Positions 49,899 to 58,656 of a DNA stretch of 64,000 nt are shown here, piece after piece (the stretch's first letter is position 1; every line of letters starts with the position of its first letter). This DNA is from Luteimonas huabeiensis HB2. GTDB taxonomy: Bacteria; Pseudomonadota; Gammaproteobacteria; Xanthomonadales; Xanthomonadaceae. Location of the stretch: assembly GCF_000559025.1 (NCBI RefSeq), contig NZ_JAAN01000020.1, forward strand, positions 49,769 to 113,768, written 5' to 3'. The notes under the pieces were generated by a model. It searched no databases and was not told the origin of the DNA. It was given only the letters and a program-made list of their open reading frames with translations. The position numbers were made by a program, and so were the translations under genes.

Positions 49899-50447
49899 TC
49901 ACAGCGGAACCAGCGCATAGCCTTGCTGCTGCAGCGTGATGATGCTGGTCAACGCCGAAAGCGATATTGCGATGCTGGGTGCCAGCGAGTTGCTGTCCAG
50001 CTGCCGGGAGTGCAAGGCCTGGCCGCACACGAACATTTGCACTCCCGCCGCCGACAGTTGCGCGATCAGCCCGAGGTTCGGGTTAGCGACCCCATGGCGG
50101 ACGCGGTACGCGGGATCAGCCAGCGCTGAATCCGTTGCTCCTTCGCTGAGCAGCACGACGAAGTCCAACTGCTTCTTCGTCACTCCGCTTGCCTTGAGGA
50201 GGTTGACGGCGCGCGCGACCCGCTCCAAGCCCGGATCCGTCGCAGCGGGTGAAGCCGGCGCCACGGTCAGGCTGAATACCGCCCGCCGGCGCATTTTCGG
50301 GTCGGGTTGGTGGGCGGCGTCCGACAGGACGATCGCTTTGCCATGCATGGCGATAGTGTGGGCGGGAGACGTCGCCGGCGTCGTCGCCTGCGCGAAGTAG
50401 GTCATGCCCGCCAGCACCAGGCCCAATAGCAAGGATGTGCCCCGCAT
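49899..50447 (-). CDS. Exported DsrE-family protein
   Basis: A 182-residue protein with a signal peptide (MRGTSLLLGLVLAGMTYFAQA) and a DsrE/F-like domain: LDFVVLLSEGATDSAL, then LIAQLSAAGVQMFVCGQALH with the single conserved Cys near 142. Cytoplasmic DsrE proteins relay persulfide sulfur; this one is periplasmic. The start overlaps the dsbG stop (TGATG), so it belongs to the thiol-redox operon. A role in sulfur or redox handling is inferred from the operon. Confidence 0.82.
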   Translation of the reverse strand: MRGTSLLLGLVLAGMTYFAQATTPATSPAHTIAMHGKAIVLSDAAHQPDPKMRRRAVFSLTVAPASPAATDPGLERVARAVNLLKASGVTKKQLDFVVLLSEGATDSALADPAYRVRHGVANPNLGLIAQLSAAGVQMFVCGQALHSRQLDSNSLAPSIAISLSALTSIITLQQQGYALVPL

Positions 50448-51277
50448 CAGCGCGGTCCGAGCACGGTGGCCAGGTCATCTGGTGCCGGCATGCCGGCTCG
50501 GCGCTGGACCGTGCCGTTGTCGTCGCGGAACAGGATGCCCGGCGTGCCTTGGAACCCTAGTTGGACCATCAGTCTTTGGTTCGCATCGAGGGTGGCGCGC
50601 ACATTGGCGGGCACGGAGGCCGCCGGCTTGATGCCGCCTGAGCTAAAGCTGGTTTCATTGCGACGGAGCGCCTCCGACGGCGAGCTGGCGGTCATGATCG
50701 TGGCAACCTTGTTGGCGCTGTCCGGACGGATCACACCGACCATGATGTGCCGCAGTTGCACCTTGCCCGAATCCACCCACGGCCGTGCTGCACTCCAGAA
50801 CTTGTTGCAGAACGGGCAGTTCGGGTCGCTGAACGTGTAGATCACGCGGGGCGCATCGGCCTTTCCGTCGGCGATCCATTCGCTCGCCTCCAGCAGTGCC
50901 CAGGTGCGGGCCGACATCGGACCGGCGACAAGTCGCTGCAGCGCCTCGGCGCCGATGTCCTCGCCTTTTGCATTGATCAGCGTCCCAACGACGGCATGTT
51001 CGCCGTCGTTGGTCGCGTATACCGCCACGGGCTGCTGGCCTGCGACGCCTGCAAAGCCGCGAAGACCCGATGGGGCGTCGAACTCGCCGAGCACTTCGAA
51101 ACCCTGGGCTTCAATGGCTTCGATCACGGCGGGCCTTTCAGTCTCCGGGTTGCTGGTGGCGTTCGTTGGGACAGCCGGTGCGGTCGAAACCGACTTTTCC
51201 TCGTCGGCCTGACTGCAACCGGTGGCGAGCAACAGGGCGGACGAAAGCAGTATTGCAGTGGGGTTCACTCGTGCCAT
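50447..51277 (-). CDS. dsbG: DsbG/DsbC-like thiol-disulfide lipoprotein
   Basis: A 276-residue protein with lipobox LLATGC (lipidated Cys at 21) and a thioredoxin-like domain with active site FSDPNCPFCNKFW near 150, the DsbG/DsbC type. A cis-Pro loop (FQGTPGILFRDDNG) lies near 248. The middle region matches the DsbG dimerisation domain. The ATG at 51277 has AAGGAGG seven bases upstream and overlaps the tlpA stop as TGATG. It is presumably kept reduced by the DsbD encoded upstream and repairs or protects Cys in periplasmic proteins. Confidence 0.88.
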   Translation of the reverse strand: MARVNPTAILLSSALLLATGCSQADEEKSVSTAPAVPTNATSNPETERPAVIEAIEAQGFEVLGEFDAPSGLRGFAGVAGQQPVAVYATNDGEHAVVGTLINAKGEDIGAEALQRLVAGPMSARTWALLEASEWIADGKADAPRVIYTFSDPNCPFCNKFWSAARPWVDSGKVQLRHIMVGVIRPDSANKVATIMTASSPSEALRRNETSFSSGGIKPAASVPANVRATLDANQRLMVQLGFQGTPGILFRDDNGTVQRRAGMPAPDDLATVLGPR

Positions 51278-52131
51278 CACGGCACCTCCTTGGTTGGAAG
51301 GGTTGGGAGACTCGATGAGGGCGCAGCACCGAAGCGCCGCAGCTTTACGGCAAGGCTCGCATTCGAGAGTTCGCCCATGTGGGTGTCCACAAGCCGGCCG
51401 TCGGCATCGAAGAACAGCGTCGTTGGCAGGCCGCGCGAGCCGGACTCCTGCATTACGGACGAGAATGGATCGAGCAGCACATTGCTCAGTTGCAGGTGAC
51501 TCTCGCGCAGGTAGTCACGGATCTCCGATTCGGATTCCCCCTGATTGACGAAGACGAAAGTCACGTCGCCGCGTTCTTCCTGCGCCTTGGCCAGGACCGG
51601 CATTTCGCGGCGACACGGCGGGCACCACGTCGCCCACAGGTTCACGACCATCGGCTCGCCGGTCATCGCCGAAAGCTTCGTGCTGCCGCCGTCGAGCGTG
51701 CTCAGTTCGGTCGCCGGCAGTTTCACCACCGACTGCTGCATCAACAGCAGCGCGCCACCGAGAACGGCCCAGGAAGCCAGCCCTGCGATCGCACCGAACA
51801 GCAGCGGAAGTCGCAGCGCGGGAGCGTTTCGCGCCCGCCATGCGCCGAATGCGAGGCCCGCGAGCACGCCCGCCCAGATCGAGAAGCCGCCGTCGCCGAT
51901 GCGGACAATTGACCACGGATCCGCGAGGTACTGCGGCCACCATGCGAGCACGAAGGCTAGCCGCGCCGCGAGCACGCCGACCATCAGCATGTCGAGGAAC
52001 GTCGAAAGCGGCTTGATCGCGGGTTGCCCGGGCAAGGGCACAACGAACTGCCGGGCGACCAGTGCGGCAATCGCGAGCGCGACCAGCAGCACCACCAGGG
52101 ACATGGGAAACGGGCCAAGACTGACCATCAT
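51277..52131 (-). CDS. TlpA-like thiol oxidoreductase with Lgt-like membrane domain
   Basis: A 284-residue two-part protein. Residues 1-150 form about four membrane helices resembling part of prolipoprotein diacylglyceryl transferase (LAFVLAWWPQYLADPW, GDGGFSIWAGVLAGLAFG). Residues 155-284 are a TlpA/ResA redoxin domain with active site WATWCPPCRREMP near 167 and cis-Pro GLPTTLFFDADG near 250. The redoxin would face the periplasm, anchored to the membrane. It overlaps dsbD by ATGA; AGGAG precedes the paired ATG codons. Confidence 0.87.
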   Translation of the reverse strand: MMVSLGPFPMSLVVLLVALAIAALVARQFVVPLPGQPAIKPLSTFLDMLMVGVLAARLAFVLAWWPQYLADPWSIVRIGDGGFSIWAGVLAGLAFGAWRARNAPALRLPLLFGAIAGLASWAVLGGALLLMQQSVVKLPATELSTLDGGSTKLSAMTGEPMVVNLWATWCPPCRREMPVLAKAQEERGDVTFVFVNQGESESEIRDYLRESHLQLSNVLLDPFSSVMQESGSRGLPTTLFFDADGRLVDTHMGELSNASLAVKLRRFGAAPSSSLPTLPTKEVP

Positions 52132-54083
52132 TGCGCTCCTTTCTGGACGCGCTGCAGGCGGGCCAGGAATGCTTCGGGGGTGATCTCGCCCACCGTGCGC
52201 TCGGCGCGGTGTTCTTGACCGTCGGGTCCGATGAGCAGCAACGTCGGCGGACCGGCCACCTGCCACGCCTTCATCAATGCCCGGTCGGCCGCATCGTTGG
52301 CGGTGACGTCGGGCCTCACGACCTGCATGCCGGCGAGCATCGATGCCACCTGCGGATCACCGAACACTTCCCGTTCGATGACATGGCAGGAAACGCACCA
52401 GTCGGCGTAGAAATCGACCAGCGTCCATTGGCCTCGCGCACCGGCTTCGGCGATGCGACGCGACAGGTCGTCGGCCGTCTTGGCTTCGACGAAGGCGACC
52501 GTCGGCGCGGCTGTCTGCGCACTCGCATCGCCGGCACCGAGTCGTTCCAGGGGGCGCCACGGGTCGCCGGAGCCGCTGGCACCGCCAATAATGAGTGCGA
52601 GTGCCCAGACCGCCGACGCGGCTGCAAAATAGCGCGGCAGCCACAGGCGCAGCGGGCCGCTGCCGGGCGGTGCGACCAGGGCCAGGAAACCCGCCGCCAT
52701 GCCGAGCAGCCAGGCGCCCCAAAGCACCAGCGCCGTCGCCGGTGCCAGCACCCGCGCCAGCATCGATATCGCCAACGCCAGCAGGACGTAGCCGAAGACC
52801 GCCTTGACGCGATCCATCCACGCGCCGGGGCGCGGCAGGATGCGTGCGCCGAACACCGCAATCGCGAGCAGGGGCAATCCCATGCCCAGCCCAAGCGCGA
52901 ACAGCGCCAGGCCGCCGGTCAGCGCGCTGCCGGACTGGCTGATGTAGAGCAGCGCGCCGGCAAGTGGCGCAGTCATGCACGGTCCCACCAGCAGCGCGGA
53001 CAGGAACCCGAGCGCGGCTGCGCCAGCGAGCGTGCCGCCGCGCTGCTGGCGACCGGCGCGATCCAGGCGGTTGCCGAGCCACGCCGGCAACTGCAGCTCG
53101 AACGCACCGAACATTGACAGCGCAAGCACCACGAACACCGCCGCGAAGGCGCCCAACAGCCACGGGTTCTGCAAGGCCGCCTGCAGGTTGGCACCGGCGA
53201 TCCCGGCGGCCACGCCGAGCGCGGCGTAGGTCAACGCCATCGGCAGAACGTAGGCCACCGACAAGGCGAGCGCACGCCGCGTGGTCGGCTGTCCGCCAAC
53301 GATCAGGCTGGAAACGATCGGGATCATCGGCAGCGTGCACGGCGTGAACGCGAGCAGCAGCCCCATGCCGAAGAACACCGCGACCGAAGCGAACAGGCTG
53401 GCATCGGCGAGGCGGCTGGCGAAGCGCTGGTCCTCGCCGGCAACGGAAGGCGCGGGGGCGGCCTCCCTGATCGAGCCCGTGACGGATGATGCGCCTACGC
53501 CTGCCGAGTTTTGTGAGACGGAGGCCGCAGAGGGGGCGGTGGGCGGCTGCGGGGCGCTGTCGCTTGTCGCCTTTTCCGAGGGCGGCGTCGTCGCTGCGGT
53601 GTCCACAGCGGCCTTGGTTGCCGGTGGCGTCTCGACCGATGGCAGATCGACCCGCATGGTCTGCGGCGGATAGCAGATGCCGGCATCTGCGCAGCCCTGC
53701 CAATGCAGCGTCGCCGAGCGCGCGTCGCCACCATTGACTATGATTTCGACAGTGTCGTAATAGACCTCGGTGCGGCCGAAGAACTCGTCGGTTTTCGCCT
53801 TGCCGTTCGACAACTGCAGCGGCAACGCCTTGCCGCCGTCGACAACAACGCTCAGGCGGTGTCGATAGAGGTAGTAGCCCGGCGCGATCGTGCCGCTCAG
53901 CCGGGTCGCGCCATCCTCCACGGCCGTTGCCTCGACCCTGAACACCTCGCTGGCCTCGAGGAACTCGGGCTGCTGCTGCCCGCTCGGTGGCGCGAGCCAG
54001 CCTTGCGCCATCGCGGCCACGGGAACCGCCAACATCGGCAACATCAACAGGCTTAGCAACAACCGGCGCAGCAACAGCATCAT
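52128..54083 (-). CDS. dsbD: Thiol:disulfide interchange protein DsbD
   Basis: Moves electrons from cytoplasmic thioredoxin to periplasmic thiol proteins. The 651 residues follow the three-domain plan: signal peptide and N-terminal domain with Cys pair in QGCADAGICYPP near 132, an eight-helix membrane core with Cys in FTPCTLPMIP and VGPCMTAPL, and a C-terminal thioredoxin domain with DFYADWCVSCHVIERE near 570. A Ser/Pro/Ala linker of about 70 residues separates the first two. It is the first gene of the operon, CGGAG lies before its start, and it is divergent from a two-component system. Confidence 0.95.
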   Translation of the reverse strand: MMLLLRRLLLSLLMLPMLAVPVAAMAQGWLAPPSGQQQPEFLEASEVFRVEATAVEDGATRLSGTIAPGYYLYRHRLSVVVDGGKALPLQLSNGKAKTDEFFGRTEVYYDTVEIIVNGGDARSATLHWQGCADAGICYPPQTMRVDLPSVETPPATKAAVDTAATTPPSEKATSDSAPQPPTAPSAASVSQNSAGVGASSVTGSIREAAPAPSVAGEDQRFASRLADASLFASVAVFFGMGLLLAFTPCTLPMIPIVSSLIVGGQPTTRRALALSVAYVLPMALTYAALGVAAGIAGANLQAALQNPWLLGAFAAVFVVLALSMFGAFELQLPAWLGNRLDRAGRQQRGGTLAGAAALGFLSALLVGPCMTAPLAGALLYISQSGSALTGGLALFALGLGMGLPLLAIAVFGARILPRPGAWMDRVKAVFGYVLLALAISMLARVLAPATALVLWGAWLLGMAAGFLALVAPPGSGPLRLWLPRYFAAASAVWALALIIGGASGSGDPWRPLERLGAGDASAQTAAPTVAFVEAKTADDLSRRIAEAGARGQWTLVDFYADWCVSCHVIEREVFGDPQVASMLAGMQVVRPDVTANDAADRALMKAWQVAGPPTLLLIGPDGQEHRAERTVGEITPEAFLARLQRVQKGAQ

Positions 54084-54124
54084 TCAGTACTCCGGAGACC
54101 TAGGCCGGCCACGATGAGGGCGCG

Positions 54125-54142
54125 CGATTAAGTCACGATTAA
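54125..54142. promoter_or_regulatory. Direct repeat resembling an OmpR-type response-regulator box
   Basis: CGATTAA occurs twice, 11 bases apart (54125 and 54136); on the other strand this is TTAATCG-N4-TTAATCG. One-turn direct repeats are what OmpR/PhoB-type dimers bind. It lies in the 155-base gap between dsbD and the response regulator, so it could control both directions. Confidence 0.6.
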
Positions 54143-54238
54143 AGGCCCGCCTCAGGCTGGAGCCATGACCGGGCGGTGGCGACGCCGGGTACCATGCGCT
54201 AGGGTGCAGCGCGCATCTGGTTTCCGGAGTTGGCATCA

Positions 54239-54904
54239 ATGAGGATCCTGGTCGTTGAGGACGACGAATTGATCGCCCGGGGCATAGTCTCGGGTCTTCG
54301 GGCTTTTGGAATGACAGCCGATCGCGTGGAGAGCGTCGCGCACGCCGAACTCGCGCGACAGACGACCCATTGCGACGCGATGGTGCTGGACCTTGGGCTG
54401 CCCGACGAAGACGGCATGCAGCTGCTGGTGCGCATGCGCCAGAGCGGTGATGATTTGCCGGTACTGCTGCTGACCGCGCGCGATGCGGTGGAAGATCGCA
54501 TCGCCGGCCTGCAAGGCGGCGCCGACGACTATCTGGTCAAACCGTTCGATCTCGGCGAGCTCGTGGCACGCCTGCACGCCTTGTTGAGGCGTGCCGCTGG
54601 CCGCAGCGTGAACCTGATCGAAGCCGGTTCACTGGCGCTGGATCCCGCCAGTGGGCAGGCTTGGCTCGACGGCATACCCGTCGACCTGTCGCGTCGCGAG
54701 ACCGCACTGCTCGCCAGCCTGATGCAGGCAGGCGGGCGCTGCCTGTCCGGCGAACAGCTCAAGGACAGCCTGTACGGTTTCGAACAGGAGGTCGACAGCA
54801 ACGCAATCAACGTGCACATCCATCACCTGCGCCGGAAACTCGGTGCCGATGTCATTCAAACCGTGCGCGGACTCGGATATCGGTTCGGCAGGGCCGAGCC
54901 ATGA
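54239..54904 (+). CDS. OmpR/PhoB-family response regulator
   Basis: A 221-residue regulator with a receiver domain (acidic EDD near 8, phospho-accepting Asp in VLDLGLPDEDG near 51, Lys in DDYLVKPFDLGE near 101) and a C-terminal winged HTH (LSRRETALLASLMQAGG to DVIQTVRGLGYRF). The ATG at 54239 is preferred over an in-frame TTG at 54230. It overlaps its sensor kinase by ATGA. It is divergent from dsbD and likely controls that operon; QseB/PmrA- or copper-type regulators are the nearest in style. Confidence 0.93.
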   Translation: MRILVVEDDELIARGIVSGLRAFGMTADRVESVAHAELARQTTHCDAMVLDLGLPDEDGMQLLVRMRQSGDDLPVLLLTARDAVEDRIAGLQGGADDYLVKPFDLGELVARLHALLRRAAGRSVNLIEAGSLALDPASGQAWLDGIPVDLSRRETALLASLMQAGGRCLSGEQLKDSLYGFEQEVDSNAINVHIHHLRRKLGADVIQTVRGLGYRFGRAEP

Positions 54905-56229
54905 GCCTGCGATTCCGCCTGGTGCTGACAATCGGCATCGCCTTGGCGGTGCTGTGGAGCGTGGCGGCGGCGTGGATGCTGCGTGACCTCGATCGCAACC
55001 TGCAGCATACCCTCGACGACCGGCTGGCGATGTCGGCACGCATGGTGTCCGGACTGCTGGCGCAGGGCGCGTTGGTGGGCGCCTCGCCGGTAGCGGCGGC
55101 TGATGCGGTGACCGTTGCCGGCAGTCGCGGGATGGCGTGCCAGATACGCTCGCTGCGTGGGGAGGTGATCGCCACCACCCAGGGCGCATCCAGCGCACTG
55201 ATGGCGACCGACGCGCCGGGCTATCGCACGCGTGAGATCGAGGGTACGGCGTGGCGTACCTACACGCTGGAGGCGAATGGTTACAGCATTACCACTGCCG
55301 ACAGTCTCGGTGAGCGTGCCGAACTGAGCCGCCAGATCGCGCTGGCGGCCGGGCTGCCGTTCCTGATTGCCGCGGTGGGTGGCTTGCTTGCGTTGTGGCT
55401 GGGCGCGGGCCGTGCGCTCGCGCCGCTCGATCGGCTGCGTCGCACGCTAGCGCAGCGCCAACCCGATGCCGACGAGCCCCTCGACGCGCAACCAATGCCG
55501 GGCGAACTCCGGCCGTTGGTCGAATCCCTCAACCACCTGCTGCAGCGCGTTTCCGACGCGGTGTCACGCGAGCGCAGCTTCACCAACCATGCTGCGCACG
55601 AACTGCGCACACCCTTGACTGCGATCGACACTCACCTGCAGGTTGCGCGGCTGACTGGTGGCGAGGACTCACGACGTGCGCTGGCCGATGCCGGTGAAGG
55701 CGTGCAGCGTATGCGTGCGACGCTGGACCAGTTGCTGATGCTGGCGCGGGTCGAAGGACGGCTGCCGTTCGACGACGGACAGTGGATCACCGCCGCGCAG
55801 GTGGTGGAGCAGGCGGTGGCGGCCAGCAGTCCGGCGGCCAATGGCCGGGTCGTTGTCGTGGCTGGAAGCGGTAGTCAGGCGGTGCCGGCGGTGCCTCCCG
55901 CGCTGTCCGTGGCGGCGTTGCGCAACCTCGTCGACAACGCGTTGCGCTATTCGCCTCCGGGAAGTGCCGTAGACCTTGTTGCTGATGCCGATGCCACCAC
56001 GGTACGGTTCCGTCTGTCCGATCGTGGCGCTGGTCTCGAACCTGACGAGTACCGGCAGGCGACGCAACGGTTCTGGCGAGGACGCGCGACCGGCAGCGCA
56101 GGAGGCAGCGGGTTGGGGTTGACGATCGTCGAGGCAATCGCCGAGCGTCATGGCGGGTACGTGGTCTTGCGTCCCAGGGAGGGAGGTGGGACGGTCGCGG
56201 AGCTCGTCCTGCCGAGGCAGGACGGTTAG
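54901..56229 (+). CDS. Sensor histidine kinase
   Basis: Membrane kinase of 442 residues. There are two helices (about 8-28 and 145-165) around a short periplasmic sensor of about 115 residues. A HAMP region follows, then the H-box FTNHAAHELRTPLTAID near 230 (phospho-His), the N-box NLVDNALRYSPPGS near 350, and the G boxes DRGAGL and GGSGLGLTIVEAI near 375-410. The small sensor is like QseC/PmrB/TctE-type kinases. The signal cannot be read from sequence; the thiol-redox operon next door suggests envelope redox or metal stress. Confidence 0.92.
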   Translation: MSLRFRLVLTIGIALAVLWSVAAAWMLRDLDRNLQHTLDDRLAMSARMVSGLLAQGALVGASPVAAADAVTVAGSRGMACQIRSLRGEVIATTQGASSALMATDAPGYRTREIEGTAWRTYTLEANGYSITTADSLGERAELSRQIALAAGLPFLIAAVGGLLALWLGAGRALAPLDRLRRTLAQRQPDADEPLDAQPMPGELRPLVESLNHLLQRVSDAVSRERSFTNHAAHELRTPLTAIDTHLQVARLTGGEDSRRALADAGEGVQRMRATLDQLLMLARVEGRLPFDDGQWITAAQVVEQAVAASSPAANGRVVVVAGSGSQAVPAVPPALSVAALRNLVDNALRYSPPGSAVDLVADADATTVRFRLSDRGAGLEPDEYRQATQRFWRGRATGSAGGSGLGLTIVEAIAERHGGYVVLRPREGGGTVAELVLPRQDG

Positions 56230-56268
56230 ATTCGGCGGCCGTGGAATGCCTCCAACCCCCGACCCTCG

Positions 56269-57033
56269 CTAACCTTGGGGGCTTTCCGCCATTTCCTGAC
56301 AGTACTGGCGAAGGTGCTCCGGCAGGTCCGGAGGACACTGCCCGCACGCCTTGTTACCCGGCACGGCATAGTCGATGAACTTCGGGTATGGCAGGTTCAG
56401 GTTTTCCATCAGCTCGATGAAATCCTCGAGCGTGCGTTCGGCGCCGAGCCGCGGGTTGCGCTGCTTCTCCTGCGCGATGCTCGATACGCACCGCCCCTGG
56501 TAGTCATGCGCCGGGTACACGAGCGTCTCGCCCGGGAGGCCGAACAGCCGACCGCGTACGCTCTCGTACAGTTTACGCGCGTCGCCGTTCTGGAAGTCCG
56601 TACGGCCGCAGCCGTCGATCAGCAGCGCGTCGCCGGTGAACACGCGGTCATTCATCACCAACGCGAAGTGGTTGTCGGTGTGGCCGGGCGTATGCATCGG
56701 GTCTATGCGCACGCCGCCGACCTGCAGGGGGACGCCGTCTTCCATCGGCACGTCGGTACAGGACAATGCATCGAGCGCGGGGGTAGCGATGCGGCTGCCT
56801 ACCTCCCGCCGGAGCATCGACGCCGACGTGATGTGGTCCGCATGAATGTGCGTGTCGATCGTCATAACGAGATTCAGACCGAGCTCGTTGACTACCTGCA
56901 GGTCGCGCTGCCAGGCGGGCATCACCGGATCCACGAGGGCGGCTTCGCGCGTTTCGGGGCAGGCGATCAGATAGGTGTAGGTCGAAGACACCGGCTCGAA
57001 GAGCTGGCGGAAGATGGCGGCGGGACCGATCAT
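56269..57033 (-). CDS. ETHE1-type persulfide dioxygenase
   Basis: Mononuclear-iron metallo-beta-lactamase-fold enzyme that oxidises glutathione persulfide to sulfite. The 254 residues show the metal motif THIHADHITS near 62 (HxHxDH), HTPGHTDNHF near 115, and TGDALLIDGCGRTDFQNGD near 135, a hallmark of the ETHE1/PDO group. It ends the reverse arm of the sulfur cluster and overlaps the DUF442 gene by four bases. Sulfite made here could be exported by the TauE/SafE protein two genes upstream. Confidence 0.93.
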   Translation of the reverse strand: MIGPAAIFRQLFEPVSSTYTYLIACPETREAALVDPVMPAWQRDLQVVNELGLNLVMTIDTHIHADHITSASMLRREVGSRIATPALDALSCTDVPMEDGVPLQVGGVRIDPMHTPGHTDNHFALVMNDRVFTGDALLIDGCGRTDFQNGDARKLYESVRGRLFGLPGETLVYPAHDYQGRCVSSIAQEKQRNPRLGAERTLEDFIELMENLNLPYPKFIDYAVPGNKACGQCPPDLPEHLRQYCQEMAESPQG

Positions 57034-57470
57034 GACCGGGCTCCTTCGTTTTCCGCGAGCGCGACCACCGCCGGCTCCAGCGTCGTCAGACCGGCCTCAC
57101 GGCCGCGCTTGAGCGCCGCTTCCAGCGAGCAGCCGCGGTTGAGTATCGCGTCAAGCGCGATCATTGCGCCCACGCGGTTGGAACTCGCGCAATGGATCAG
57201 GACCCCGCCTTCGCGGCGCGCATCGTCCAGCGTCTGGCCGAACTCGCGCACCCGGGCTCGGTCGAGATCGGCGGCGCCGGCGATCGGCAGCGATACGTAG
57301 TGCACGCCGAGCCGGGCGGCCTCGGCGGCTTCGTCGTACTCCGCCGGCTCTTCTGGGGCACGCAGATTGATAACCGTACGCACGCCCTCGCGCACGAGTT
57401 CGGCCAGATGCGCAGGCGTGGGCTGCCCACCGGCGTAGTGATCTTCAGCGAAGCGCCAGGGTGTGTTCAT
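57030..57470 (-). CDS. DUF442 (beta-lactamase hydrolase-like phosphatase) protein
   Basis: A 146-residue protein with a phosphatase/sulfurtransferase-like loop: LIHCASSNRVGAM near 92 follows the HCx5R form of protein tyrosine phosphatases. In many bacteria this domain is fused to, or sits beside, ETHE1-type dioxygenases, as here (overlap ATGA), and may process persulfide substrates. A second homologue is encoded at 60.4 kb in the other arm. Confidence 0.85.
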   Translation of the reverse strand: MNTPWRFAEDHYAGGQPTPAHLAELVREGVRTVINLRAPEEPAEYDEAAEAARLGVHYVSLPIAGAADLDRARVREFGQTLDDARREGGVLIHCASSNRVGAMIALDAILNRGCSLEAALKRGREAGLTTLEPAVVALAENEGARS

Positions 57471-57506
57471 GGGAGCCTCCGGAACGTTTGCGGGGAAGAA
57501 CGAAAT

Positions 57507-58292
57507 TCAGATCCAGCCGAGCTCACTCGCGGTGCGGTACAGCATGTACACCGCGACGACGACGATCAGGCCGGCAAGCACCGTGTTGAGCACGCCCTTG
57601 CGGTCGCCCAGGCGTGTGGCGAGGCGGGCGCCAAACAGACTGCCGACCGCGCCGCCGCCGATGAACGCCACCGCAAGCGACCAGGCGACCAGTCCGGAGC
57701 TCGCGTAGCTCAATGCGGTGGTCAGTCCGAAGGCGGTAACGGCGAGCAGCGATGAACCGACCGCGAACAGGATCGGCATGCCGGTCGAGGCGATCAGGCC
57801 CGGAACTACCAGAAAGCCCCCTCCAATACCGAAGAAACCCGACAGGAGCCCGGTGACCGCGCCCGAACCCAGCAGCTTCGGCGCGTTGCCCCGATTGAGC
57901 ACCACCGCCGGATCCCCTTCACTTCCGCGCGAGCGGAACATCATGCCGGCGACCACGAGCATCAGGAGCGCGAACAATGCAAGCAGCTGCTGCCCGTCCA
58001 TGGCCTTGCCGAGCATCGCCCCGAACCACGCGCCCAGCACGCCGGCGATAGCGAACGCCGCGGCGCAACGCCACTTCACGTTGCGCTTGCGGGCATGGTT
58101 GGTCAGGCCGATAAGTGCGTTGGCCGCAACCGCAAGCGCGCTGGTGCCGATCGCCACATGCGGGTCGCGCACCCCGACGAGGTAGACCATGAGCGGGACC
58201 GCGAGAATGGAGCCGCCGCCACCGACCAGCCCGAGCGTGAAGCCGACGACGCCGCCGGAAATGACCCCCATCACTAACTGGAACGTGGTCAT
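57507..58292 (-). CDS. TauE/SafE family sulfite/anion exporter
   Basis: A 261-residue inner-membrane permease with about eight helices and the two family repeats (GLVGGGGSILAVPLMVYLVG near 22; GFFGIGGGFLVVPGLIA near 147). TauE/SafE proteins export sulfite or sulfoacetate. It lies between the BigR-like regulator (overlap ATGA) and the DUF442/dioxygenase pair. Removal of sulfite produced from persulfide is its likely job, by inference. Confidence 0.9.
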   Translation of the reverse strand: MTTFQLVMGVISGGVVGFTLGLVGGGGSILAVPLMVYLVGVRDPHVAIGTSALAVAANALIGLTNHARKRNVKWRCAAAFAIAGVLGAWFGAMLGKAMDGQQLLALFALLMLVVAGMMFRSRGSEGDPAVVLNRGNAPKLLGSGAVTGLLSGFFGIGGGFLVVPGLIASTGMPILFAVGSSLLAVTAFGLTTALSYASSGLVAWSLAVAFIGGGAVGSLFGARLATRLGDRKGVLNTVLAGLIVVVAVYMLYRTASELGWI

Positions 58293-58633
58293 TGGACAGC
58301 CTCCTGGCTGCCACAGTAGGCGGCGTATAGCGTATCGAGCACGCTTGCAGCAGGGCCCTCGGCTAGCGCGTAGTAGATGGTCTGCGCCTCGCGACGCGTC
58401 GTGACGAGCTGCATCTCGCGCAGTACGGCCAGGTGCTGCGACAGGGCGGACATGCTGAGCCCGGTAATCGGCTGCAACTCTCCTACCGAAGCCTCGCCCT
58501 CGACCAGCTGGCACAGCACGAGCAGGCGTGCCGGATGGGCCAGTGCCTTCAACAGTGCGGCCGCTTCATTGGCATGCTGCGCCATCTGCTCGGTCGAGGG
58601 CATCGGACGTATCTTCTTTGATGAACGGGCCAT
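58289..58633 (-). CDS. bigR: ArsR-family persulfide-responsive repressor, BigR/SqrR-like
   Basis: A 114-residue winged-HTH repressor. It has Cys 41 (LLVLCQLVEGE) and Cys 107 (LYAAYCGSQE), matching the two Cys that form a disulfide or polysulfide bridge in Xylella/Agrobacterium BigR and Rhodobacter SqrR and release DNA. The recognition helix lies around LSMSALSQHLAVLREM. It heads the reverse arm and is divergent from a second sulfur operon; a palindrome at that operon's start is the probable target. Confidence 0.92.
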   Translation of the reverse strand: MARSSKKIRPMPSTEQMAQHANEAAALLKALAHPARLLVLCQLVEGEASVGELQPITGLSMSALSQHLAVLREMQLVTTRREAQTIYYALAEGPAASVLDTLYAAYCGSQEAVQ

Positions 58634-58656
58634 GGCGGATGTAGTTTAGTAAGCTC

